From Casuarina equisetifolia (taxonomy: Eukaryota > Streptophyta > Magnoliopsida > Fagales > Casuarinaceae), in NCBI GenBank assembly GCA_028551475.1, contig CM052357.1, positions 5,689,931-5,753,930 on the forward strand: a DNA stretch of 64,000 nt. Direction: 5' to 3'. Below are positions 36,930 through 50,750 of this stretch, one piece after another; positions within the stretch are counted from its first letter, which is position 1; every line of letters begins with the position of its first letter. The notes beneath the pieces were generated by a model that was not told the DNA's origin, made no database searches, and saw only the letters and a list, made by a program, of their open reading frames with translations. The translations under genes and the position numbers were made by a program.

Positions 36930-38440
36930 ACAATGTTTTAATCTTGTTTAGAAGCTTGATGCGTTTAATGTGATTTCTTCAACAGCCGTGTTTAGTCCAA
37001 CAGGTGGAGATTGACCATTATCCGCTGGAATTCTTGAAGATATTGCATCTAGCGTGTGCATGCCACCTTCTTTGACCGAGAAGGGAATCCTATTTGGTTT
37101 TGTGCTTTCACATTCTAGACGAGCATAATCAACTAAACTTTAATGTATTTATTATAGGTAATCATTTATATATGTAAGAATGTCCAACGTTCAACTTAAA
37201 AATACTCATGAGTTTAAGAGACATATTTTTAAACACTATTGAAGGATTCTATTTCTCATGTGAGATTATATTCTTTAATACCTTGCATATTGAGATAGAT
37301 CATGTTGTATAAGATTTTAATGTATATGCTATCCTAGACTTTCATATTATATAAAAAAAATATATAATTCAACTTAAAAATTAATTTATAAATTGTGATG
37401 ACAAATTTGCTTTTAAACATTACCTAAAGTTATATTTTTTTGATACTATGGTTCCACAACAATATTCAAGGCTTGTTGAAGGCATGGCTGACCTGAAACT
37501 GTAGATCCGTATCATTGAAATCTATACTTGATTATTAAGGGTTTTCATGCCCCTTGTTTGCATATTTGTATGCAAAAGAGGAGTCATTCCTAGCTTCATT
37601 TTGAGAAACTAGCACCAACACCTAGTTTTATAGTTAACCATTGCGTAATATTTCATTTGGATCTTATCAAAATACCTTCGCCCCCCCTCCCTTTCACGCC
37701 TACCATGCTACAATTTCAGCAATTAGAAAATACCTATTTCAAAAAAAAAAAAAAAATCTAGCTTGAAAAGCTCTCCTCTCTAACATTTCTTAGTTTGCAC
37801 CTATTATTTTACTTGATATCTTTTTTTTTCTTTAAAGACAATAAATTACAATGCTTTGATTAATAGGACAGGAAGTCTTAATGTTAGTAAATTTTATGTT
37901 TTGAGGGTAGTTTAATTATCTATTAATTTAATTTATCTTTTTTAAAGTAGTTCTTTTATACTCTTATATGATAGAACTTTTACAAGAAAAGCACCTTAAA
38001 TTTAATATCAAAAACTTGTAATTGCTACCTTTTCTTCATTACTTCATAACCTAACTTGGAAGCTAGAGTTGATAATCCATGCATTGACCATCAACCAATG
38101 TATAAGTAAAAGATTTTTGCCAAAATGATTAATCAATTTACCACTTTTCAAGAAAAGGATTCGCCAAAATAGGGCAACCCAATGAAGTAGGGAGAAGCTT
38201 CTTTATATTTTTGAGCATATTGAAGATAACTCATGGGGCAGTAGATCAAAAAGATTAAATCATATAGATGGCAAATTTCTACAAATAAATAATAATTATT
38301 ATGCATTTAGCTTCTTGTTACAAAAGTTTTAACTCAAGATTGGTAATCGGACAAAAAGATTTCCAACTAAAAGATTCAATATAATTTTCTATCACTAAAC
38401 AAGTAATTTTCTATTAACAAGAGAACTGTGATCATTTTAA
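36930..38440. other. Downstream flank of RLK 1, no gene recognised
   Basis: AT-rich. A stretch at about 36960-37100 resembles 49060-49200. From about 38110 the sequence is the 3' flank of RLK 1 and matches the flank of RLK 2 at about 59880-60200. Confidence 0.4.
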
Positions 38441-38447
38441 CCAAAGA

Positions 38448-41400
38448 TCAACTTGATAATGTAGTAGAAGAGCCAATCCATGTAGCATCTGATGATTGAA
38501 CGAGACTCTGAGTATCTCTTGCGCCTGGACCTAGGACTTGATTAAATTGGTCTCTTAAAGCTTGAAATCTAGACTCATCACCATAGATACTTGGATCCAT
38601 AATCAGCTCATGAACAATGGATCTACCCTCAAGCATACTCACTACTGTAGACATTGTGGGTCGAAGTGCTGGTGATGGATTAGTGCATAACAAAGCTATT
38701 TTAATGATTCTTATTGCCTCTTTCTTATTGAAATTAGACCCCAACCTTGGATCCACCAACTCCATCAAATTCCCTTTTTGTTGTAAAACAAGTGCCTATA
38801 TAAGAATGGAAAAGAAAACAAATTAGCATTAATATGCAAATTGTTATTAACTTCTTTTTCTTTTATCACAAAAGTTGATAAGTAAATAAAGATCTTAAAA
38901 ATAAATATGTAAGTAAATAAATAAATAAAGGTCTTAGATGAAAATGCAATGACTTAAATATGGAAGTGTAGCAAGATTGCCATATATCGTTGCTTTCAAT
39001 AAACATAAACGAATATGAAAATTGAAGCTTTCATGAAAATTTATGATAGAGAAAACATAATGACAAAGCAAAATGGTGAAGTCACAAACTAATTGATTGG
39101 TGGCTTTTAGTTTCATATATCAAAATCACTTTATGAAGGCCCATCTTACCCAATCTAGAAGGCAAACAAAATCCTCATTAGGTCGAAATTTCATGTTGTT
39201 CTTTCCCGCAACAATTTCCAATGCAACAATTCCAAAACTATATACATCTGCTTTATAGGTTAAATAACCCCATAATGCATATTCTGGTGCCATGTATCCT
39301 CTGTACAAAAAGATCATTCTATTAGTAAGAGTACACTAATAAGAACCTACAAGATTCATAACCAAACAAATTACTATGAAAGAGATTTTCCATCTTTGGA
39401 ATTTTATTGGCGTCTTGGCAAGTGATCCATCCATTAGTAAAACTTGCACTACCTCCTCCTAAGTTTGTTGAACTCAAAAAGTGTGAAAAAAGTTCAGTTA
39501 ATAACAAAAAGAAGAGTTTGCATTATTCAGTAATGTAGTCCATAGATGCACTTTCAAGTTTACCGTTAGAAATTGTTAATGGAAACAGTTATATACCAAT
39601 AGTCATATGATGATAGATTAAAATACGAATCCAATTTTCCGTTGCTTACTTCATTTAGACAAAGGATAGTAAAGACTAAAGGTAGAATTGATCATGTAGT
39701 AATTATAAAAGTATTTACACAAAAGTTTTTAATCCTCTCGCTTCCTATGAGATAAAATTAAGTATGCAAATCATGCAAAAGTATGAAACACTAAAAAAAG
39801 ACAGCAATTAGGTAGAAAATAGCGGTGCTTGACATCAAAATCACACTAGTATTACTTAAGCCAGGACTTTTTTTTATGTTACTGCACATACTTGAACTTG
39901 TTTATGAAGACCTCAATTTTCATCTCATTTGGATCTATTACTGGGGAAAAAGCTACAACTTAGAGACAAAATGATGCATATGAGCAAAAAGAATATAAGT
40001 GAACTTTGATAATCAAATTGAAGAAAAGAGATAAAGCTAACTCACATTGTTCCTGCAACACGGGTGCTAATGTGAGTGTTCTCCTCTTCATCAAGCTTGG
40101 CCAATCCGAAATCAGAAATTTTAGGGTTAAGGTCCCTATCTAGCAGTACATTGCTAGTTTTAATGTCTCTATGAACAATTTTTAAAGGTGATTCATCATG
40201 CAAAAAAGCCAAACCTCTTGCTAAGCCAACACATATTCTTTGCCTTGTACACCAATCCAATTTCATTGGGCCTTCCTCTAGACCTACACTTGGATTATAT
40301 AGCTTAGTCAATAATCTATAAGATAATAGTCTAGCTACTATTATTCATGCCATTCAACTTTAGTTCTCTCTACATTGAAGATAATATATATGCCAAGGTC
40401 AAAACACAAAGCTTACCAAACAAAGCACGTGCCAGGCTATTGTTTTCCATGTATTCATATACCAACAATAATTGTTTTCGTTCAATACAACATCCATATA
40501 GCTTCACAAGATTTGGATGTTGCAAACCAGAAATCATGCCTATTTCAGTCACAAACTCTCGATTTCCTTGCTTTGATTTAGAAGAAAGTTGCTTAACAGC
40601 AATGGGGGTGCCATCTAATAATGTACCCTGCAGAGACAATATGACTTTCACTATTTGACATATATAAAGTCCATATTGAAAAGAGAAAAAAAAAAAGAAA
40701 CATGAAAAAGAGGAAATAGGAAGAAAGATATCAAATGCATTCATATATAGAAAGAAGAAAATGGTGGAATTGTAGATTACTTTGTATACAGATCCAAAGC
40801 CACCTTCCCCAAGCTTGTTTGCTAGATCAAAATTGTTTGTGGCAGCTTTAATTTGCCTATAGGTAAAAAAACCAGTTTGCAGATCCAATCCTCTTAGCTC
40901 TACAAAATAAATGTGGTTAGGATTTTAGACAATGACTTAAAGGGTTACAAAACCACTTGGTTGCTCTAACTATCTGACACAGCTAAGCTAGATTACCTTG
41001 TTCCCTTGATTTCTTGCCTCCTAAATAGCCTTTCCATTGAAGAAACCCTAAAGTTATCAATACAAGAAACAAAGCCAAAACTGCCATTCCAACAGCAAGG
41101 AATATCTTCTTTTTCCCATTATCAGGAGGACTGAAATCTGTCAAAAAGGTAGTTGAAAATAGTGATTGGAGGATACATTTTTTCTTTAACATTTGTAGCA
41201 TAATCATTGTAAATGTAAATCTAATGTAGAAGAGGATCAACTAATAACATTGAATGAAAGAAAGGTATAAGGCAAAAATCTAAAAAAGTTGTTCACTAAG
41301 CTGTACATTAATCTTCTTGAAGATACTTTTATTTTGCATCCACTAGGCATGGTTACTACTTCATCCACTGTCCATAAAACAACTTTCATTTTGTCAATCT

Positions 41401-44400
41401 CCTCCCAAAGAAGAAGACATGGAAATCGAGAAATTCAACCCATTGTAAGAGAAGAAAAATAATGTCTCAACATGTCAAAAGAAAGAGAACACAACTTATG
41501 TAACTCACCAGAGTCTATGGTGATAGCTGATATAAGGGGGCCATATATTCCTCTGATTGGTATATCTTGTGTCCCTTTTCCAGCCCAATAAAAGCGAATC
41601 TCCAAAGTTTTATTTTTGATAGGCACAGTAAAGTTTCTAATGATTCCTTTGTCAACTCCTTGGGCTTCCTTTTTAATATCAAAGTCCTTCAACACCAGGA
41701 CATTCTGAAACAAAGTAATTCTTTTAAACAATCTTCTATATTAAAGTGAGAAGAATAAAAAAATTTCCTTGCATATCTATACCTGTATATAAACATTAAA
41801 CATTCGTCTTCCAAGACTATGAAAAGATTTGTTGCCTCGAAATATTATCTCAGCAAAGTGAAGTTTAACAGTATAATTTCCATTTGCCAAGCACCGTGCA
41901 TAATATGTCAACGAAAGAGGAGAGAGACGAGCATTCATGTATAATGATGAATCATTCATGCTTAGAATAGACTGATTTTGTGCTATGGAGTCCTTTGAAG
42001 AACTTAAAACATCCCAAAGATCACCAGTGCTACTAAAGCCCCAAGTATCCCCATTCATGCGAACAAATTTTGCCAAACCTCCTGGTTCTAAATCTGGTTC
42101 ATACTTGATGTCTCCAATAGTGGTTGCATTTCCACCACAATTTATATGCAATCTATAGTGATCTGCAAGGTATCATTTCAAGGCAATTAGATGCGATCAA
42201 ACACGATAGCAGAGACATTCAACTATATTTGATAGTTCAATCTTGTTATTATGCAATACAAAAGATCTATCATTTCTTTCATGTAAAAATTGAAGAAATA
42301 AATTCGATTTTGACACTAAAATACGTACCTTTTAAACATGGACTATTCTTCAAACACTCAGTGAATAACCTTGAATAAAATGTAACAAAAAGAAGAAGAA
42401 TTAACATGTTAGTTAAAAAGGAAATGCGAATTAAACATTACAAAAAAAGGGGAAAAAAGGCTTTTCTTCTAATAAGTTAATAAGTTAGATGCTTACGAAT
42501 TATCTGATTCAAGGAAACTTCTGAATAAATTTCTGTTGAATTACAATCATGTTAGTTCTCTAAATAAACATTGCAACTAGCTATAAAAGTAAAAGTTGTA
42601 ACATCCAAGTAGGTTGTTTTTAAAGCAAAAGCATTTCTTACATATTGCCTGGACAAGTATCTGGTGCAGAGCTCTTGTCAAAATTGTTGTACGATAGGTC
42701 TATTTGGCTGCACAATAATAGATTCTTTTAATATTTGTAATTCCCACCACCACAAGGAAAAGAATTGCTTAGTTCTTATTCTGAATCATTCCATCATCAT
42801 ACTTAAATGATGTAATTTGGATGGACCTTGTATCAGAAAGATTCTCAGAATCCGAAAACCCTATACAAATATATGACCATACTAATCACTCACGACTCAA
42901 GCTTTTTAGGCCTCCTTACCTCACTTATCTAAAAAACCAATGAATATAGTTAATAACATTCATCTTGATGTTCTAAGAGAGGCCATGTATTAACAATACC
43001 CTAAAAGAGATATGCGGTCAAATTATGACATGAGACATTTCTAAGACTTCATGCTGGTAATACAATGCATCTTGATGTTCTAAGAGAAACCATATATTAA
43101 CATTACTCTAAAAGAAAATTTTGGTTAAATTATGGTATTAAGCATTTCTAGAACTTCATTATGGTAATGCTAACACTACAAAAAAGCTAGTTGCTTAATG
43201 GGGTTGGCTTGCCAGCTATAAAAACAACATGAAACAATATGGTATACACCACATGAAGGAAAATGAAAATGAAGATTCCAGAAAAATGGTATACAACCCA
43301 CTGGACGTGGGGGGTATGTTCCTCACAATAGATGCTTACTGAGATCTTGTGATGAAGCACCACCAACAGTAAGATTTCACGTATATTTATCTAGATCAAT
43401 AAGTAATCATGTCACCAACTTAAAACAAATAAGCTTATGGAATCCAACGTAAGTGCTGTAGCTACAGAAATGGCTTAGCTTAAGCAAAATTTATAATGAA
43501 GTTAGGATGGAGAACATACTAACGACTATCTCTACTCTTGATCCATTCTGGAATAGGCCCACTGAGCAAGTTTCCAGTCAGATATCTATCCCATAATCAA
43601 CAAAAACACAATGAGGTTAGAAGCAATCAGATGGTTACTCTTATGAACATTTATAAATTAAAAATTAAAATTCTGAACCTCTGTGAGCTGGTTAAATATG
43701 TACAAAGCCTTGCTACATGACCTTTTTATCACTAGAGCCCATTTCAAGTGGATGAGAGTTAAAATTTTGCGTCATCTCTTTGGCAAACTACAATCCTAAA
43801 GGTGATGATCATGTCAATTTGTGCCGCTTATGTTCCAGTAATTGTCAGGATAGAAGTATTAGTATCTTGCTGCCACTCTAACTTTCCTTATAGATAACTT
43901 GCGTGGCCTAAAAACTAGAAAACAGATTTCAAAAGCTTAAACTATTAGCAACGTAATACATTCAAAAGCAGGAAAAAAAAAATTCAAAAACCTTTGAATT
44001 TTGGAAGAAAGTAACTTAATAAGCTTAACACACACCAAAAGGCTCCCACAGTCATCATGCTGTGAGATAGCCTTTATCATGAGTTTAGGTTGCTTACAAG
44101 GTGTCCAATTTAATTATGTTTCCAAAATTTGGTATTTTTCCTTCCAATCTATTGAAGCTGAGATCTCTGCAAAAGAAAAAGAAAAAAGAAAGAAAAGGGA
44201 TGTCATAAGTGAAAAGTGTTCTGAATAATTTTCTGAGAGAACAATTTTAAGCATAACAGATGACTTTTCCTAAGAGGAAGGGAATCAAAAGAGATGGAAA
44301 TTGACAAAATGAACTAAGTATCCAAGGAGCCCCTTATTCTGTTTGGAAAGACAAAGAATTTCATTAGATAAAAATGGAAGACAAGAGCTTCCAGGAAAAA

Positions 44401-47400
44401 TAAAGGAAAAAGAGTAAGAATAGGACTTCCGTAATCACTCTGACTAAACCAATACATTGCAAGGGAAACCATACAAAATTTAGAATATAACCAAGACATA
44501 GTCTACAAGATTCTAGGATCTTCATGCAAAGTAAATGAAACACCATAGAGACAATGTTTTTGATGCAGAAGCTGGGTGGCCAGAGGAAAATCACGAAAAG
44601 GAAACAAGTAAAAATCTGCGTTTGGATTTCTATGCAGAAACACATAGAAAACTTTGTAAAGGAGGTGAAAATTCTCAACAAATCGCAGATTAACTGATAT
44701 TTTCATTTTGACATCTTCAATCTTTTCTGACTGTTCTAGATTTTAAACTGCCAGGGGAAAACCATTTGCAAGTTTTGGCTTCCCCACACCTCCTCTCTTC
44801 TATCCCTATATTACATGCTATTATTATCCGCAAATTTTGTGATAGAGTAGCCTGTCCCTATAGATTAACATCAAAATAGGAACAGAATATTTGGAGAGAT
44901 GCGGATAGGAACAGAATATTACATAAATTACACTTCCATCGATACCCCAAAGACTACCTAGTCTACATCTGATGAGTGCATTGCTGCATAGAATAATCCA
45001 AGTGACAATCACAAAACTGGTGTGCCTAGATATGGTAAATGCAGCAATGGCCTTAAACATTTAGGATTTGTATTGTTAAACACTCTCTAAAATAAATATC
45101 CATGTATGGTTAAACCTAAATGACTAATGACAACCTTAAAACATTGATTCATCTTATTACCATGCTATTATTGAAAATTTAGAGAAAAGCATACTGTTAG
45201 CTATCCAAATAGTTACTTATTTTTCATATGGTGAATGAAAATAAAATTCTATTTCTGACTTTCTGTATTATGAGGTTTAGTTAATACAACACTCTTAGTT
45301 ATTAAAAATACCTCCGAGAATGGAAGAGGCTTACATTTTATCCCAAACTAATGACTTGTTCAAGCATGTTAAATCAATGCAATTCCATTATCTTAATAAT
45401 CTATATGTGAACTTGGCTAACATTCTGCCTAGGCCTTGTAAGTCATGTTCATTATAGAGTAGATACCATCTCGTCTTGAAACACGAGAATTATACTATAT
45501 CCTGCTGTGTCAAACCAATATAAAAAGGTCTCCAATTTCTTCAGCCCAAGAAAAAGATCTTCAACTAGTAGGATAAGTTCACACATTTTAATGCAATAAC
45601 AGTATCCATGTCTAAATTACCATGTACTTCAGTAAAAGTAGAGAGAACAATAAACAGAAGAATTACAAGACTTTCAATGCTGTCAATTCTGAGACGGATT
45701 CAGGAATTGGTCCCGTGATATTACAGTTCCTCAACATCCTGAACAACAAACCAACTCAAGTAAGTTTTGCTACAAAAAGAGTATTACTCCAATTGCAGAA
45801 CAATTTGCAGCATAAAAATGCCTTACAATTTTGCCAAGCTTGTCATGTTTTGTAATGGTGGAAAAGTTGAACCATGTCCCACCAAGTCACTAATCCTTCT
45901 GCATCAAATTGCATAATTATTAAGTGTTATTATCTTCAAAAATACCTTTAACTAATTTGGAAGAATCATTTGATCATATTGTAGAGACTATGCACTGAAG
46001 AATGACATTTAGAAAGCAGAACTCACAGCTCTATCAAATTACTCAAGACAGAAATATTAGAAGGAATAGGACCCTCGAAACCAGTAGCCTGCATCTCTCT
46101 GTTAAGGACACAATACAAATGGATTTGGGTTACACCTGGAAATTTCAAATAGAAGAAATTTGCACAGCATTGTGCGGAAAAAGTGACATACAATTTCTGG
46201 AGCTGTGTCCAGCTTTGAAAGAAGTCGGGCATTCTTCCAGTGAAGTTGTTACCACTTATCCTACTGCATAAGGGTGAATTCGAAACAATAATGAGTGAAA
46301 TACGAACCTAAATATTTTCAACAAGAAAACCGCAAGGTTAATCTTAATAAAGCAATGAAAAAGGCAACTTACAGTTCTCTTAGTTTGTTCAGATTAGTGA
46401 GATTGGCAGGCAACTCTCCTATGAAATTATTAGCATTAAGGACACTGTAATCATCAGATGGAAACTTAAACTGGTTAGACTCACTCTAAGGCTAAATTCT
46501 TAGGATCAATTTATAAACGATTAATTAACTTTTATCTTGAGAAAAGACATAAGGAAAAAAATAAATACTGACAGATTCTCCAAGTCAACCAAGTTCCCAA
46601 GCTCAGGGGGAACAAGTCCAGAAAACAGATTGCTCTCTATGCTCCTGAAATGCAGCCCTTTAAGATCGGAGCAAAGCTAAACAAAATAAACCTTATACAA
46701 CTTGAACATAGGCATCTGGGACATACAAAAATTTGAGCGTGGTAATATTTGCCAAGTAGTCAATTGGTCCTGATAAGTTGTTTGCACTGAGGGTCCTGCA
46801 ATTGATTCATTCCATTAGTTCAATAATTAGCCCTTTACTTGCAAACCTTAGACATTAAAGTTCAAGTTGTTTACAGATTTTCCAACTTCATAGATGCCCA
46901 TTCTCTTGGTATTGTACCACTGAGGTAGTTCCTTTTGAAATCACTATCAGGAAGAGAAAAGAGTGGTGTTAGTACAGAAGCATTATTAAGTCTAGTTTAT
47001 GGTCATAACAAGAAAATAAAATAGTAGGAAGCTCTTCGTACACTGCCTTGAGGTAGGGTAGTTTTGCTAATGCTGGTGGAAGTGTACCAGCAAGATCTTG
47101 TGCTTTAAGAAATCTGCTTGTAAAAAATTTAAACAAAGAGAACAGAAAGATAAAAGGTCACCAATTCAATGGTTAAAAACTTCAGTGTAAGATCTGGATT
47201 AAATTGGATGGTTTAAACCATAAACAAAAAGGGAAAATGTGCAAAAGCAAAGAGGAAGGTGTAACCACTTAAGTAAGTAATATAGCTTACTACTCAAGCA
47301 AGCTACACATGCTAAACTTCAACAATAATGAGGGTCCCATTAGGGGAGGGAAGGAAGCGTACATGTTAATCACATGGCATACACCGTCAGGGAAGGAACA

Positions 47401-48698
47401 ATTGCAGTTGAGACTATTGTTGTATAATGACTTCGCATCTAAAGTTGTTATCCAGCTTGAGTCAGTGCATGGATTTACATTGAAATTCCAATCATTTTTC
47501 CCCAGTTGTGCAGCTATTTCTTTTAGAGCTTGCACTGCACAAATCAAATTCATCAACTTCCCTACCAGGATTGAGAAACAGAAAATCCGGCAGAGCCAAA
47601 GCAAAATATTTGCGAAGTATGCCTACTTTTCAATTGGTAAGTGCTGACATCACAGCAGGCAAGCAGTTCGTTGGACACGTCTTTGCAACTAAGGCGTCCG
47701 TTTTGTGAAATTTATGACTCAAAATCAGTTTAGTCTTTTCCAAATAGACTCTACACCTAATATTTACTGAAAGAACTAATTTCATGTCCTATGAAAATGC
47801 ATGGGGATGCTTCTCTTGGATTTGGCGAGCAACAAACTAAGAAGGGAGAGCTTTTCCTCGATCATTTTAGTATAGGCCCTAAAAGGACCTGTCATTACCA
47901 AACATGACGACTGTAGTGTATGATGCAGCAATCCCACTGAAACATAAGGCATTAGTTTATATGAAATGGAAAGTGGTGCCGGCATTCTGCTACATCTTCA
48001 AACTGCTAAAAGTACAGAATAACTTGTTGAGAAGTTCCTCTACTTGTCACAACTCTTGCGATACAGAAACTTGGGTTCATTGAAAAAAAGAAAAAGAAAA
48101 AGGGGGACCCTTAGCCTAACCACAGCATGGGATGCCATAAGAGAAAGACTTACATCTAATTTTAGCACAGCTGAATAGCAAGGTGGTCGGAATCCATGGA
48201 AACAGTCCTAAACTCAGACAGAGCTATGTTCCAAAGGTCACCGGCGATAACGGTAGACCTACGATGTCTGTTTTAAAGAAATCCAAGATGAAAGCTTTTT
48301 AAATTTGAAATATTACCATCCAACACTTGTAATTATTAACCAACTCAGATTCATTTGCTCTCTTATTCTGTTTCTTTTAGCTATTAGGAACTGTTTTTGC
48401 AGCAATTAGTTGCATTTAGTTTTCTGTCTGTTCTGTTGCAGCTGAAGACACCCAAAAATGGCGTTCTGCCAATTTTAAACTTCAGTAAGTCGAAGCTCAA
48501 TCCATAAAGTTCTATTTCCAGTAGCCTGAGCATAACTTAAGAAAAAGAAAAAGGGCATAAATAAATAGAAAAGTGAGTACCTTCACTGTCCGGAGGACGC
48601 CCGGCCTGAGCTTTGACTTTGTTGACTCCTATGAACAGGAGCACTATAAGCAGCACAAAACTAATGGCGGTCTTTGGAACACAGGGCCTAGATGCCAT
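38448..48698 (-). CDS. LRR-malectin receptor-like kinase (LRR-VIII-2 type), 24 exons
   Basis: Plasma-membrane receptor kinase of the RKF1/LMK1/LIK1 kind; ligand unknown. Exons, 5' to 3': 48581-48698, 47363-47534, 47042-47113, 46875-46943, 46727-46795, 46573-46644, 46373-46444, 46192-46263, 46027-46098, 45827-45898, 45667-45738, 44098-44166, 43520-43585, 42642-42707, 42497-42532, 42329-42369, 41783-42162, 41509-41704, 40997-41137, 40781-40899, 40417-40627, 40046-40283, 39150-39300, 38448-38795; 2994 nt, 997 residues. Signal peptide about 1-32 ([13 protein letters not shown]); LRRs about 97-378; malectin domain about 405-595 ([13 protein letters not shown] to ITIDS); one membrane helix ([20 protein letters not shown]). 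Kinase: [29 protein letters not shown] and GYMAPEYA, so an RD-type active kinase is predicted. No lesion was found. It is the tandem partner of the gene at 60.3 kb. Confidence 0.93.
42961..43172. repeat. Tandem duplication inside an RLK 1 intron
   Basis: Two diverged copies of a unit of about 107 nt, starting at 42961 and 43068 with CATCTTGATGTTCTAAGAGA, in the intron between the exons at 43520-43585 and 42642-42707. Confidence 0.8.
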
Positions 48699-48866
48699 CT
48701 TCTCCTCCACCGAGCAACTTCGTTTTCCGTCTGCTTTGCTTGCAAACTTGCACTAAGATGAAGATATTTTAGATTTCCATTGGGTCTCTTAGATTATGAG
48801 GCAAGAAGCTTCAGTAGTGCGTTCCCATTTTGATAATATTTTATTCTGGGGACTCCACAGACCACT

Positions 48867-49013
48867 TGCCTTTCCGTCGATACATTTCAGAGGTGGAGCC
48901 TTTCACCCGATTCCTTGTCTTCTCAATCTGGGTTCAATGCCTTTCCGCCCTTACCTTTCAAAGGTGGAGCCTTTCACCAGTTTCCCTGTCTTCTCTCTCT
49001 GGGTGCAAGGAAT
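48867..49013. repeat. Tandem duplication, about 72-nt unit
   Basis: Two copies starting at 48867 and 48938, each with TGCCTTTCCG, then AGGTGGAGCCTTTCACC and CTGTCTTCTC-like text. They lie about 170 nt upstream of the RLK 1 start codon, so in its promoter or 5' leader. Confidence 0.8.
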
Positions 49014-49019
49014 CTTCCT

Positions 49020-50640
49020 TCCTAAACATTTTGGACGGTAAAAGATAAAGAGTAGTCAGAAAGTGAATCCATTGAATGTGATCTCAACAATAGCCTTTCC
49101 CGCTGGAATTCTTAAAGGTAGAATATCTTGCATTGGTTGCCTCCTTCTCTGACCATGAAAGGTCCATTATCAAAGAATTTGGCTCTGTGCTGGACTTCCA
49201 ATTATTATTGGAGGAGAAGAATCAACGAGAATTCAATGCGGATGGATTTGCTTGCACTAGCTTCTCGTTTAACGTCAATCATTCTGTCATATTTGCTGAC
49301 ACTATTAAACTACCTTTCGGATGAAGATCAAAACACTTTCTTATTCATGCCTACAGTATTAAAGATTAGAATAATAAGAAAAAATCTACGTGAAACATCA
49401 ATGCAAAATATCTACGTTAAAGGTTTCTTTGCCAAAATGAAGACCTTCGCTGATAAAAGTTGTACAGTTCTCTCTTTTCAAGTGCCCGCAGAGAAATATG
49501 CGGAAGATTTCATTGAACACTGTTACGAACTAGGTACTCTTTAAGGTAATTACCATAAACTCTTGTTCTCTTGATAGAGAACAAAAAAATAAAATATAAA
49601 AAAATTGTTTGAATAATTTCCTCTCTTATTTTTTTATTAAAAGTTACAGCCTTTTAATAAGTTTTACAAAATATAAAGAAATACAATAAAAAAGAAACAT
49701 GAAAAGAAAAATAACATTAAAGAAAAGATAATTGTTCTCCTAAATACTCATACCTTACTATTTTTGAATATCACGATATTGTTTTACTTACAAATTAATC
49801 ATTAAATTATTGAGTATCTTTATCAATTTTAACACTCACAAATCTTTTCATATAATAATGAGATTATCTCTCATTTAACATCTACAGATCCCTAAAGAAA
49901 TGAGATCTTCATCAATTTTTTGTCTTGAAGGCAATTCAAATATACTCCAAAAGTTATATTTTCTTTTATATAAATTACTAATTAAAAGAAAATCTTAATT
50001 CATATTCTAGTAACGTTACAAACACCTTTGGATTATTTACTTTTCCATTATACGATAGTAAACTATGCTTGTGATGCAAATCCGTAGGCTTGATGGGACT
50101 TTGGCTATGGAGTTTCTGTAGTGTAGGCGCAGGGCAATTGTTGTGGCCTTTTGAATGCCATGGCAATGGCTATGAATTCTTCAGTACAGCTGGCTGCGTA
50201 CTTAAACCAATAAAACAATTCCTACAAATAATAAGTGTTTTGTCAACTATATGTATATTTGAAGTAAAAAATTACAATATCTTTAACGTGTTTTATAACA
50301 AATTAAACTCATTTAGAATTGCTAGTCAACGAAAATTTCGATGCAGTGTTTTGAATATCTTTTTGCAAAATCCATTGCAGATCTGAAAGGAACTTTTTAT
50401 TTAGTAAATTATTTTAAAAATTCGGATATTGCACTACACAATAAGCAAAACTTCTTTTTGAAGATTAATAACTTTGTAGAGTTTCAATGCTTATTATATA
50501 TGTGCATCGAATGACCTGCTTCCTTCCATTGTTGTGCACCAATTTTGAGGCATTTGCTTTTAACTATCTTCCATTCAAGCACATGGCATTGCCATCGTCA
50601 AACGCTGCTGCCTCAACCTGGTTAGGTGCACTCCCACCCC
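49020..50640. other. Gene-poor DNA upstream of RLK 1
   Basis: The open stretch at plus 49128-49544 (138 codons) is unlike any family I know; part of it (49060-49200) is repeated in diverged form at 36960-37100, on the other side of RLK 1. The rest is AT-rich. Confidence 0.35.
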
Positions 50641-50750
50641 CTTCTTCCTCTCAAACGCCAATCCCTCTGCCTTTGGTCCACTAGCCATTGGGATCCGCTA
50701 GAAGGCCCCAAATTCCTGGTCTAGAAGGCAAGGATTGACCATATTGACGA

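Noticed and set aside
40347..40658. Plus-strand frame over the RLK kinase exon (also at 62069-62389)
   Set aside because: Antisense shadow of the AVKQL exon, repeated because the two kinases are paralogs.
44314..44706. Hydrophobic minus-strand open stretches within RLK 1
   Set aside because: They lie in an intron between the LRR exons at 45667-45738 and 44098-44166; no conserved motif. Possibly an old insertion but not supportable.
49128..49544. 138-codon plus-strand open stretch
   Set aside because: No domain recognised, and part of it is a non-coding block repeated at about 36960-37100.
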